Assembly (NCBI GenBank): GCA_022795445.1 | Contig: JAAWGR010000010.1 | Span: 1 to 57,517, forward strand | Source: Oscillibacter sp. | GTDB taxonomy: Bacteria > Bacillota > Clostridia > Oscillospirales > Oscillospiraceae | DNA: 57,517 nt | Direction of reading: 5' to 3' | In this document: positions 7,912-17,900 of the stretch, piece by piece | Numbering within the stretch: position 1 is the first letter of the stretch | How the letters are laid out: every line of letters starts with the position of its first letter | Program-made: the position numbers and the translations under genes | The notes under the pieces: model-generated | Databases searched by the model: none | The model's input: the letters and a program-made list of their open reading frames with translations, nothing else | What the model was told of the DNA's origin: nothing

Positions 7912-7925
7912 TCTCAGATGGAGAT

Positions 7926-7954
7926 ACCTTATCACGCCCCTGTGGCATTGTCAA
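7926..7954 (-). promoter_or_regulatory. Promoter of the amino acid ABC operon
   Basis: On the reverse strand, TTGACA (7949-7954) and TAAGGT (7926-7931) are separated by 17 bases. Confidence 0.7.
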
Positions 7955-7968
7955 GAGGATATTTAAGA

Positions 7969-7982
7969 ATTTATGCATAAAT
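7969..7982. promoter_or_regulatory. 14-bp perfect palindrome upstream of the ABC promoter
   Basis: ATTTATGCATAAAT is its own reverse complement and lies 14 bases upstream of the -35 box. AT-rich direct repeats (ATATTCATCT twice on the reverse strand, near 8071-8092) lie further upstream. The position suits an activator or an amino-acid-responsive regulator such as ArgR, but the sequence does not match a full ARG box. Confidence 0.4.
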
Positions 7983-8092
7983 ATTTGTGCTCTTTTCCAT
8001 AGGCAGAAAATCTTGCGACGATTTCCAAGCATTTCAGGGGTTAAAATTGTGTATTTTAACAACACAAGATGAATATTTAGATGAATATGCAA

Positions 8093-8451
8093 GGATCCGC
8101 GAAAGGCAGACTGATTGGCATTGGTTTAATGGGAGTTCGATGTAAAATTCTATATGAGATGTGATGTATTAAGTGCGGTGTCACCACCAAACGCATATGA
8201 CTGGCGGTTCATATATGCGGCAAGAATGGCTTAGGCTGAAGGGCAATGATTGACCAGCAGGAGGGAACCAAAGCAGAGGTATCCGGGAAGGATCTGGGCA
8301 CTCTGTTCTCCCTGCCAGCTCTACGAGGGGCGGTCCGCCGCCAACAAGTGAGTCTTGGCATATACCAAGACATTGCTTGCCGCTATGTGTTATCCAGTAC
8401 AATCCAATAAAAAAATATCGCCAGTAACACCTGAAATGCGCAAAGATTTAT
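8093..8451. other. Intergenic stretch without a recognised gene
   Basis: This gap separates the amino acid importer from the defence-type island. It holds one short open frame (8246-8410, 54 codons, MIDQQEGTKAEVSGKDLGTL start) with no good ribosome site and no family I recognise. It may be debris at the island's left edge. Confidence 0.4.
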
Positions 8452-8480
8452 TTGTAGTTTATAAGGGCATATGATACAAT
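8452..8480 (+). promoter_or_regulatory. Promoter of the helicase-methylase-ATPase island
   Basis: TTGTAG (8452-8457) and TACAAT (8475-8480) are spaced by 17 bases, with transcription predicted from about 8487, 33 bases before the helicase ATG. Confidence 0.65.
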
Positions 8481-8519
8481 GACTGTGTTTTAGAAATATA
8501 TAAGGCGGAGCGTGCAGTC

Positions 8520-11500
8520 ATGGCTTTACTTGAGTCGGTAACAATTGGAGCGTATGTATTTGGCATTGTCAGCAACATTTCTGTTTGTATTATTTCTGTA
8601 ATGTGGCATGGAACAAATGCCTTAACGGTCACTTATCGGGATGCAAACGGTAATGTAGGAGAGCAAATCCTGTACCGTGAGGATGAAGCGAATTTGTCAA
8701 TTGCTGACGGAGGTCTCCCTTGGAGCTTCGATGCGGATGCCAATTTGCTGCGTCTGACTTCCGAAGCATATCGAATCAATCTTGCCCATATTTTTGACCC
8801 GTACCTTGCAGTCCATACCTCGGCAGTTGAACCTTTGCCGCACCAGATTTCTGCCGTGTACCAAGAAATGCTGCCGCGTCTGCCGCTTCGTTACATTTTA
8901 GCGGATGACCCTGGCGCAGGTAAAACCATCATGACGGGCCTGTTCATCAAGGAACTCATGATTCGTGGTGCGCTGAAGCGGTGCTTGGTTGTGTCGCCAG
9001 GAAATCTGGCAGAGCAGTGGCAGGATGAGCTTTACCGAAAATTTGGTTTGCGATTTGAAATACTGACCAATGACCGTTTTGAGTCAGCTGTTTCCGGCAA
9101 CGTGTTCTTGGAGAGCAATCTGTGCATTGTGCGTTTGGACAAACTGGCCCGTAATGAGGACATACAGGCAAAGCTGAAAATTACATCATGGGATTTAATT
9201 GTCTGCGATGAGGCGCTTAAAATGTCCGCTACCGTATGGGGCGGTGAAGTGAAATACACGAAGCGGTTTCAAGCTGGGCGGCTGTTATCATCCGTTACAA
9301 ACCATTTCCTGCTTTTGACTGCCACTCCTCACAACGGTAAAGAAGAGGACTTCCAGCTTTTCATGTCCCTCATCGACCAAGACCGGTTTGGGGGTGTGGC
9401 CCGTAGTGGGAATCAGGCAGTGGATGTCACAGATGTAATGCGCCGTCTGATAAAGGAGGACCTGCTGAAATTTGATGGAACTCCGCTGTTCCCGGAGCGG
9501 AGAGCGTATACCGTTAACTATGATCTTTCCAACCGGGAAGCTGCGCTTTACAATGCAGCAACCAACTATGTCCAAGAAGAGTTCAACCGGGCCGATAACT
9601 TGGAAAAAGACCGCAGAAACACGGTGGGCTTTGCTTTGACCATCTTGCAGCGGCGGTTGGCATCCTCGCCCGAGGCAATTTATCAATCACTCAAACGGCG
9701 CAGAGAGAGACTGGAAGATCGGCTTGCTGAAGAACGGCTCGGCCGCCGGGGGGCGGAGTATTCTTCTATATACTACGATGATTTTGACGATGACGATCTT
9801 CCTTCGGCTGAATGGGAGGACGAGGAGGAGAAGGTTGTTGACCAAGCCACCGCTGCACGGACGATTTCCGAGTTGGAAGCCGAAATCGCCACGCTAAAGA
9901 AACTGGAGCGGATGGCCAACGATGTGCGTCAAAGCGGCGAAGATCGCAAGTGGAGCGAGCTGTCTAAACTGCTCCAAGATAATGATAGTATGTTTGGGGC
10001 TGAAGGTGAGCGAGAAAAGCTGATTATCTTTACGGAACACAGAGATACGCTCCGCTATCTCCAGAGCAAAATCCGTTCCCTGCTGGGCAGCGGGGACGCG
10101 GTGGTCACCATCCACGGCGGGCTGCTCCGGGACGAACGGCGCAAGGTGGAAGAACGGTTCAAACAGGACAAGGAAATCCGTGTCCTCATTGCCACCGATG
10201 CCGCAGGAGAAGGCATCAACCTACAACGGGCGCATCTAATGGTCAACTATGATCTGCCGTGGAATCCTAACCGTCTGGAGCAACGATTTGGACGGATTCA
10301 TCGTATCGGCCAGACCGAGGTCTGCCATCTGTGGAATCTGGTGTCCAAGGAAACCCGTGAAGGTATGGTGTATGGCCGTTTGCTGGAGAAGCTGGAGCAG
10401 GAGCGAGAGGCTCTGGGGGGAAAGGTCTTTGATGTGCTTGGCAAGTTATCCTTTAACAATAAATCACTGCGAGAACTGCTAATTGAAGCTGTTCGCTACA
10501 ACAACCGGGAAGATGTGCGGCGGCGGCTCTTTGAAGTAGTGGATCATTCCCTGGGCCGGGACGCGCTGAGGCAGCTCCTGGACGAGCAGGCTCTCACACC
10601 GGACGCAATGGATATCCACCAGGTTATGACTATTCGTGAGGACATGGAGCGTATGGAGGCCCACCGGCTCCAGCCGCACTTTATCGAGTCCTTCTTCTTG
10701 GAGGCATTCCAAAGTGTGGGGGGCAGAGTGCGCCAAAGGGAAAAGGGACGTTATGAGGTCCTCTCCGTTCCGTTTGCCGTCCGCAATCGCGATATGCAAA
10801 TCGGTACAGGGACTCCTGTGCTTAACCGTTATGAACGTATCTGCTTTGACAAAGCTTTTTGCAATGTGCCGGGTAAGCCTCAAGCCGACCTGATTGCTCC
10901 GGGACATCCGCTTTTGGAAGCTACGATTGACTTGGTACAGGAACGTAACATAGACGTATTGAAGCGTGGGGCAGTATTTGTAGATGACAACGATTTTGGC
11001 GCCGAGGCCAGGCTCCTGTTCTATATAGAGGATTCTGTTCAGGACGGAATCGTTCTCCCCAGTGGGAGTAAACGGGTAATTTCCAAGAACATTCACTTTG
11101 TGGAGCTAAAAGAGAGTGGCGCTGCTGCCAATGCGGGATATGCGCCCTACTTGGACTATCGCGCAGCTACAGAGGAGGAACAGCCAGTGATCCGTTCCTT
11201 TCTGAAGAGTCAAAGATGGCTCACAGAAAATGTGGAGAACATTGCCACCAGCTACGCCATTTCTGAAATTGTCCCAGCCCATGTGTCTGAGGTGCGCCAG
11301 CGCACAGTGAAACGGGTAGACAAAACTGCAAAGGCTGTCAAAGACCGTTTGACCGCCGAAATTCAATATTGGGATTTCCGGGCTGGCGAGTTGAAAACGA
11401 AGGAAGCGGCTGGCAAGGTCAACGCTAAGCTGAACTCGGATATGGCTACCCGCCGTGCAGACGACCTGCAAGCGCGGATGCAAAAACGATTGGCAGAACT

Positions 11501-12029
11501 TGAGCAGGAGAAGCACATCTCCGCTCTGCCGCCAGTGATTGTAGGGGGTGCAGTGGTTATCCCGCAAGGCTTGTTGGATAGACTCATGGGCCGTCCAGCT
11601 ACTTTCTGTACAGACGCTGCGGCGCGGCGCAGGATTGAACTTGCCGCCATGAAAGCGGTGATGGATATTGAACGGTCCCTCGGCTTTGCCCCTGTTGACG
11701 TGAGCGCACAGAACAAGGGGTATGACATAGAGTCCAAAATCCCCGCTGAGCTGCGGGATGCGGACGGGACCATGCTCCGTTTCATTGAGGTCAAGGGTAG
11801 AGCCAAGGACGCGATTTGTGTGACTGTCACAAGGAAGGAAATCCTAACCGCGCTGAATGAGCCAGAGCAATTCATCTTGGCAATTGTGGAGGTGGACGGC
11901 AACACCACCCACACGGTATATTTGAAGAACCCCTTTCATAAGCAACCCGACTTTGCCGCCACCAGTGTGAATTACGATATCGCTGATTTGATTGGCGGTG
12001 CTGAAATTATTCACGAAAGCAGGCTGTAA
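8520..12029 (+). CDS. SNF2-family helicase with C-terminal DUF3883 nuclease-like domain
   Basis: This 1169-residue protein resembles DrmD-type helicases of phage-defence loci. It has an N-terminal beta-rich region (1-80), Walker A ADDPGAGKT (128-136), motif II at 230-233, SAT-like LTATPHNG near 266, and an acidic insert DDFDDDDL near 420. Motif V DAAGEGINLQ lies near 560 and motif VI QRFGRIHRIGQ at about 588-598. The C-terminal DUF3883 (about 1040-1150) carries GYDIES and FIEVKGR, a D-x(n)-E-x-K pattern of PD-(D/E)xK nucleases. Motif II reads DEAL, not DEAH, so ATPase coupling may be impaired. GGCGGAG precedes the ATG. The methyltransferase gene follows after 243 bases. The role in DNA translocation or restriction is inferred from family and context. 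Confidence 0.85.
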   Translation: MALLESVTIGAYVFGIVSNISVCIISVMWHGTNALTVTYRDANGNVGEQILYREDEANLSIADGGLPWSFDADANLLRLTSEAYRINLAHIFDPYLAVHTSAVEPLPHQISAVYQEMLPRLPLRYILADDPGAGKTIMTGLFIKELMIRGALKRCLVVSPGNLAEQWQDELYRKFGLRFEILTNDRFESAVSGNVFLESNLCIVRLDKLARNEDIQAKLKITSWDLIVCDEALKMSATVWGGEVKYTKRFQAGRLLSSVTNHFLLLTATPHNGKEEDFQLFMSLIDQDRFGGVARSGNQAVDVTDVMRRLIKEDLLKFDGTPLFPERRAYTVNYDLSNREAALYNAATNYVQEEFNRADNLEKDRRNTVGFALTILQRRLASSPEAIYQSLKRRRERLEDRLAEERLGRRGAEYSSIYYDDFDDDDLPSAEWEDEEEKVVDQATAARTISELEAEIATLKKLERMANDVRQSGEDRKWSELSKLLQDNDSMFGAEGEREKLIIFTEHRDTLRYLQSKIRSLLGSGDAVVTIHGGLLRDERRKVEERFKQDKEIRVLIATDAAGEGINLQRAHLMVNYDLPWNPNRLEQRFGRIHRIGQTEVCHLWNLVSKETREGMVYGRLLEKLEQEREALGGKVFDVLGKLSFNNKSLRELLIEAVRYNNREDVRRRLFEVVDHSLGRDALRQLLDEQALTPDAMDIHQVMTIREDMERMEAHRLQPHFIESFFLEAFQSVGGRVRQREKGRYEVLSVPFAVRNRDMQIGTGTPVLNRYERICFDKAFCNVPGKPQADLIAPGHPLLEATIDLVQERNIDVLKRGAVFVDDNDFGAEARLLFYIEDSVQDGIVLPSGSKRVISKNIHFVELKESGAAANAGYAPYLDYRAATEEEQPVIRSFLKSQRWLTENVENIATSYAISEIVPAHVSEVRQRTVKRVDKTAKAVKDRLTAEIQYWDFRAGELKTKEAAGKVNAKLNSDMATRRADDLQARMQKRLAELEQEKHISALPPVIVGGAVVIPQGLLDRLMGRPATFCTDAAARRRIELAAMKAVMDIERSLGFAPVDVSAQNKGYDIESKIPAELRDADGTMLRFIEVKGRAKDAICVTVTRKEILTALNEPEQFILAIVEVDGNTTHTVYLKNPFHKQPDFAATSVNYDIADLIGGAEIIHESRL

Positions 12030-12272
12030 GTCTACTTTTATGAAAAAGCCAACTTTTGAATTTCCAAGCAGTTCCAATACATTGTATGATGGTTATGCTT
12101 GTTATTTGTTGAGATACGCCTATAGTAAGCCTGTTATTAAATATTTTGAATATTGATGTAGCAGGTTTATGCAAGATAATATGTATGGCCGCTACGAATT
12201 TTTATAATTGCGCATCGGATAAAACCCTGTTTAAGGATTTTCTACTTGCTAATGTAGAAGAAGGAGCAGAAA

Positions 12273-14984
12273 ATGGGAGCGAAAAAACTGATCGAGGTGG
12301 CCCTCCCCTTAGAGGCCGTCAATAAGGAGGCGGCCCGTGAAAAATCCATCCGCCACGGCCATCCTTCCACATTGCACCTGTGGTGGGCGCGGCGTCCGCT
12401 GGCGGCGGCGCGGGCGGTGATCTGGTCCAGCTTGGTGGACGATCCGTCCAGCCATCCGGAGGAGTTCCCCACAGAGGAGGAGCAGAACATCGAGCGGCAG
12501 CGCTTGTTTCGCATCCTGGAAAAGCTGGTGGTGTGGGAGAACTCTAACAACCTGGACGTGCTGGACGCGGCAAAGGCCGAGATCCTGAAGTCCACCGGCG
12601 GCAGCCCACCCGCTCTGCTGGACCCCTTCGCTGGAGGTGGGGCCATCCCGCTGGAGGCACAGCGGTTAGGTCTCGAGGCCCATGCTCATGACCTGAACCC
12701 GGTAGCGGTGATGATTAACAAGGCCATGATCGAGATACCGCCCAAGTTTGCTGGCCAACCGCCGGTCCATCCAGGCGCGACGGAGCTGGAGGGCGGCTGG
12801 CGCGGTGCGGCGGGGCTGGCGGAGGACGTGCGCTACTACGGCGAGTGGATGAAGCAGGAGGCATTCCAGCGCATCGGGCATCTGTACCCAAAGGTGAAGG
12901 ACGAGCAGGGGGAAGAGCATACCGTGATTGCTTGGATTTGGGCGCGGACGGTAAAGTGTCCGAATCCGGTTTGTGGGTGCGAAATGCCTATGGTGAGTTC
13001 CTTTGTACTTTCCAAGAAAAAGGGAAATGAAGCCTGGGTTGAACCAATTGTTGAAGGGCAAAAAGTGCGCTTTGAAGTGCATGAAGGCAAATGTCCCAAG
13101 GAAAAAGAAAGCAATAAAATAAGCCGAAGCGCTGTATTCAAATGCCCTTCCTGCGGAGAAACAACTCTGGATTCTTATGTGAAGGAAAACGGCAAAAACG
13201 CCGCTATTGGTACGCAGCTTATGGCAGTTGTTGCGGAGAGAAAACGGGGACGGCTATACCTCACGCCAACAACTGAGCAAGAAGTAATTGCAAAAGTCGC
13301 AGTGCCTGAAAATTGCCCATCTGGTGAGCTGCCTGACAACCCGCGCTGGTTTAGTCCTCCCGCTTTTGGTATGACAAATTATGCGGATTTGTTCACCAGC
13401 CGCCAGCTGACCGCCCTCACCACTTTCAGCGAGTTAGTGTCTGAAGCCCAGGCAAAAGTAATTGCAGACGGCGGTTCGGAGGAATATGGGCAGGCTGTGG
13501 GCGTGTATCTGGCGTTTGTGGTAGATAAATTAACGGACTATCATTCTTCTATCTGTTCATGGCATTCATCGAAGGAGCTTATTAGAAACACTTTTGGCCG
13601 TCAAGCTATCCCTATGGTATGGGATTATGCAGAAGGAAATCCGTTTAGTTCTTCTGCGGGATGTTTTGGCAGTATGCTTGACTGGGTTTTCAAGTGCATT
13701 TTCTCATTACCCGCACTACAGCAAGGAAATGCAAGTCAGTTTGACGCACAAAGCGACTGCGGTCTGCGGGATATTATGGTATCTACGGATCCGCCTTATT
13801 ACGATAACATCGGTTATGCCGACTTGTCTGATTTTTTCTATGTCTGGATGCGGCAGTCTTTGCGGACAATATATCCCGACCTGTTCCGAACCATGCTTGT
13901 ACCCAAGACGGAGGAACTGGTGGCTACACCCTATCGCTTTAATGGAAGTATTGAAAAAGCAAGAGATTTTTTTGAGAATGGGATGCTGCAAACCTGCAAA
14001 CAGGTTTATCAATATGCCCGGGAAGATGTGCCAGTGACGATTTACTACGCCTATAAGCAAAGTGAAACAAATGACGATCAAACATCATCTTCCGGCTGGG
14101 AAACCATGCTTTCTGCTATCATCCAAGCAGGTTTTGCTATCACTGGCACCTGGCCCATGCGTACCGAAATGGCAAACCGTTCCATTGCCAGCGGCACCAA
14201 CGCCCTTGCCTCCTCCATCGTTCTTGTCTGCCGTAAGCGCCCCTCGGACGCACCCATGTGTACCCGCCGGGACTTCATCAACGCCCTGAAACGGGAGCTG
14301 AAACCCGCCCTGCAAAAGCTCCAGGCCAGCAACATCGCCCCCGTGGACCTGGCACAGTCCGCCATCGGCCCCGGCATGGGCGTCTACTCCCACTACTCCA
14401 AGGTCCTGGAAGCGGACGGCGCCCCCATGAGCATCCGTTCAGCCCTGCAAATCATCAACCAGGAGCTGGACCTCTATTTCAACGAGCAGGACGGCGAACT
14501 GGACAAAGAAAGCCGCTTCTGTGTGGAATTATATACCCAGTGCGCATTCAACAACATCCTGTTCGGCGAGGCGGACGTGCTGGCGCGGGCGAAGAACACC
14601 AGTGTGGACAAGCTGCGGGCAGATGGCGTGCTGTATTCCGAAAAGGGCGTAGTGCATCTGCTGACCCGTGAGGAGCTGCCGAAAGAGGCGGATAAAGACA
14701 AGGGAATCTGGCTGTTGACCCAGCAACTTACCCGTGCTATGGAAACAGATGGTGTAGGTGGTGCGGCAAAAATTGTGGCCGGCATTTTTACTTCCGAGCC
14801 GGAGCGGGCCAAGGCTTTGGCCTATCGTCTGTTTACCTTGTCAGAACGTCGGGGCTGGACTGGTGAGGCGTTCGCTTACAATTCCCTCATCGCAGCGTGG
14901 TCAGAGGTTCAAAGCCGAGCGGCAGACCTGTCCGCGGCGTGGAACAACGCAGAGCAGACAACATTTTTTCACAAGGAGGATTGA
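12273..14984 (+). CDS. DUF1156 DNA methyltransferase (N6-adenine/N4-cytosine type)
   Basis: This 903-residue protein begins with the DUF1156 signature (LIEVALPLEAVNKEAAREKS, HPSTLHLWWARRPLAAARA). It carries the AdoMet motif DPFAGGGAIPLEA (about 117-129), two zinc-ribbon-like Cys clusters (CPNPVCGC near 229 and CPSCGE near 291) and the catalytic DPPYYDNIGYADL (506-518). It should modify host DNA to mark it as self. AAGGAG precedes the ATG. The ATPase gene starts 2 bases after its stop. Base composition is mosaic: the ends are very GC-rich, while about 12.96-14.1 kb is much more AT-rich, as if the specificity region had been exchanged. Target sequence is unknown. Confidence 0.88.
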   Translation: MGAKKLIEVALPLEAVNKEAAREKSIRHGHPSTLHLWWARRPLAAARAVIWSSLVDDPSSHPEEFPTEEEQNIERQRLFRILEKLVVWENSNNLDVLDAAKAEILKSTGGSPPALLDPFAGGGAIPLEAQRLGLEAHAHDLNPVAVMINKAMIEIPPKFAGQPPVHPGATELEGGWRGAAGLAEDVRYYGEWMKQEAFQRIGHLYPKVKDEQGEEHTVIAWIWARTVKCPNPVCGCEMPMVSSFVLSKKKGNEAWVEPIVEGQKVRFEVHEGKCPKEKESNKISRSAVFKCPSCGETTLDSYVKENGKNAAIGTQLMAVVAERKRGRLYLTPTTEQEVIAKVAVPENCPSGELPDNPRWFSPPAFGMTNYADLFTSRQLTALTTFSELVSEAQAKVIADGGSEEYGQAVGVYLAFVVDKLTDYHSSICSWHSSKELIRNTFGRQAIPMVWDYAEGNPFSSSAGCFGSMLDWVFKCIFSLPALQQGNASQFDAQSDCGLRDIMVSTDPPYYDNIGYADLSDFFYVWMRQSLRTIYPDLFRTMLVPKTEELVATPYRFNGSIEKARDFFENGMLQTCKQVYQYAREDVPVTIYYAYKQSETNDDQTSSSGWETMLSAIIQAGFAITGTWPMRTEMANRSIASGTNALASSIVLVCRKRPSDAPMCTRRDFINALKRELKPALQKLQASNIAPVDLAQSAIGPGMGVYSHYSKVLEADGAPMSIRSALQIINQELDLYFNEQDGELDKESRFCVELYTQCAFNNILFGEADVLARAKNTSVDKLRADGVLYSEKGVVHLLTREELPKEADKDKGIWLLTQQLTRAMETDGVGGAAKIVAGIFTSEPERAKALAYRLFTLSERRGWTGEAFAYNSLIAAWSEVQSRAADLSAAWNNAEQTTFFHKED

Positions 14985-14986
14985 CA

Positions 14987-17900
14987 ATGGATGGCAACGC
15001 TTTGAAGGTACAGCGAGGATTTCATATTTTGCACCCATTTTTGGCTGGCTATGTGGCACAGGAACTCCGGCAGGAATACCGGGACAACTGGTGGCAGGAG
15101 GCGCTGAGAACCTTGAGCGACCAGGTTCGTGATCTTCCGGATGACGGCGCTTATGGAGTGCTGGTGGATTCCCTGGATATTGCCAACTGCCTGCGGCTGT
15201 TCGACCGCAAGTGGAATGACCTTTTTCGCAAAAAGCTGTCTTTGGATTACCGCACCTGGGCTAAGGAACTGATGGGCGTCCGCAACAAGCTAGCCCATTT
15301 GGGCGGGCAGGATTTTAACGACGATGATACCTGGCGCGCACTGGATACCATGTCCCGGCTGTGTGAGGCGTTTGATGCGGAGGCCACCGAGGAGATTCGC
15401 AAACTGCTGCGGGAGGCGCGGTATGGTTCGGCAGACGGTTCCACCACGGTGACGGAGGCTCCAGCTGCACCTGCTGCCCCGGCAAAGAAAAAAGCGGGTA
15501 TTTTGCATTCTGCGCCGATTAGGGGACTCCCTTGTTGGCGGGACGTGATCCAGCCGCACCCGGACGTAGCTCAGGGACATTACAAAAATGCGGAGTTCGC
15601 CGCTGACATTGCCCAAGTTGCAAGGGGCGAGGGAGCCTATGAATACCGGGACCCGGTGGAGTTTTTTGCCCGCACCTATGTGACTGAGGGTATGACGGGC
15701 CTTTTGGAACAGGCCCTGCGCCGTGTGTCCGGCAAGGACGGAGAGCCGGTCATCCAGTTAAAAACAGCATTTGGCGGTGGCAAAACCCACAGTATGCTGG
15801 CGCTTTACCATATGCTGCGGGCAAGAGTTTCCATTGATAAGATTCCGAACATCAAGCCGGTTCTACAGCGGGCAGGCGTGTCTGCTCTCTCCAAAACCAA
15901 TGTCGCTGTGCTGGTCGGCACAGCCCTGGACCCCACCAAAACCAAACGGCCTCAGAATTTCCCAGGTATTAGTATCAATACGCTGTGGGGTGAGATGGCA
16001 GCGCAGCTTGCAGAGTCTGCGGGGGATCCCAAACTCTATGACTATGTGAAAGAAGCGGACAAGAAGGGGGTTTCTCCCGGCTCTGAGGCACTAAAGAACC
16101 TGTTTGACGCCTGTGGCCCATGTTTGGTGCTGATGGACGAGCTAGTAGCCTATGCCAAAAAACTGTACGGCGCACACGGCCTGCCCGCCGGAACTTTTGA
16201 TAATTTCATCTCGTTCATCCAAGAAGTGACCGAAGCGGCAAGGGCCAGTCAAAACAGCCTTGTAGTGGCCTCTATCCCGGAATCCGATATCGAGATTGGC
16301 GGTGATGCAGGAAAAATCGCATTGGAAGCCGTCGAGCATACCTTTGGGCGTATGGAGTCTATCTGGAAGCCTGTGGCGGCGAACGAAGGGTTTGAGGTGG
16401 TGCGCAGGAGGCTTTTCCTTGACTGCAAGGACCCAGATGCCCGTGATGCAGTCTGCGCCAGGTTCAGCCAAATGTATAATGAAAACCAGAGTGACTTCCC
16501 TATAGAGGCCCGCGAGGTGGAGTACCGGAAGCGTATGATTTCCTGCTATCCTATCCATCCAGAAGTCTTTGACCGTTTGTATGAGGACTGGGCAACCTTG
16601 GAGCGGTTTCAGCGGACTCGCGGTGTTCTGCGATTGATGGCGGCGGTCATTCATGAGTTGTGGATGGGCAACGATGCCGGCCTTTTAATCATGCCCAGTT
16701 CGATCCAGATGGACGTACCTACCGTACGCAATGAATTGACACGCCACTTGGACATAGAAGAAGGATGGAATGCGATTGTAGACCGGGAGGTAGATGGCAG
16801 AAACTCTGTCCCTTATCAGATAGAACGGTCCAATGGCCGTTATTCTAAAAATATGGCTGCCCGCCGGGTAAGCCGAACAATTATGCTGGGTTCCGCGCCA
16901 ACCTCTAGGATTCAAAACGTGCGTGGCATCGAAGCGTCTCGCATTCGGCTGGGTGTTGTGCAGCCAGGAGAGAATATCTCTGTGTTCAATGATGCACTGA
17001 ATACACTCACGACCTCTTTGGCATATCTTTACACCAATCCGTCCGGTGACCGCTTCTGGTATGACACACGTCCTACCCTACGAAAAACCGTGGAGGACCG
17101 CGCTACCCAAATAGCGGCCTCCGATGTGGAGTATGAGATTGAAACGCGGCTGCGCGCTGTGAGGAGGGAGCCGCCATTCGGCGGCATCCATGTTTGCCCG
17201 TCCTCCTCTCTGGATGTGCCAGATGAGCAGACTGTCCGACTTGTAATTCTCCGTCCAACAGATACATACCGGGCCTCCAACCAGAATAACTCTGCGATGA
17301 CTGCGGTGATTGACATTCTGAATAATCGAGGTACCACCCCTCGAATCTACCGAAATATGGTCGCCTTTGTTGCTCCGGAGCAGGACTTGATGCTTTCGCT
17401 CCAGCAGACAGTCCGGCGTTTCCTCGCATGGAAATCCATCAAGGAAAACAGCGAAGACCTCAATTTGGACGCTGTGCAAAATCGGGAAACAGATAACAAT
17501 CTGTCTCGTTTCAATAAAACAGTGGATGACCAAATCAAAGAAGCTTACTGCTGGCTCCTGATTCCCTATATTGATAAAGCCACGGACCTCAAAACCATTA
17601 TATGGGACACCATTCGTATCAGCGGCGGCAGTGAGTCCATTATCGGTAGGGCTGCGAACAAGATGCGGCAAAACGAGCAAATCATCACAAGATGGGCGCC
17701 AGCACTGTTGAAAATGGAACTGGACAATATCCTGTGGGTTTCCTCCGATCATATCCAAATCAAAATGTTGTGGGACTATCTCTGCACCTACTGTTACTTA
17801 CCGCGATTGGCGGCTGAGAACGTGTTGCTGGACGCCATCAGCTCTGGCCTTACATCCACTGAGTATTTTGCGTATGCTTCCGGATTTGACGGAACGCGGT

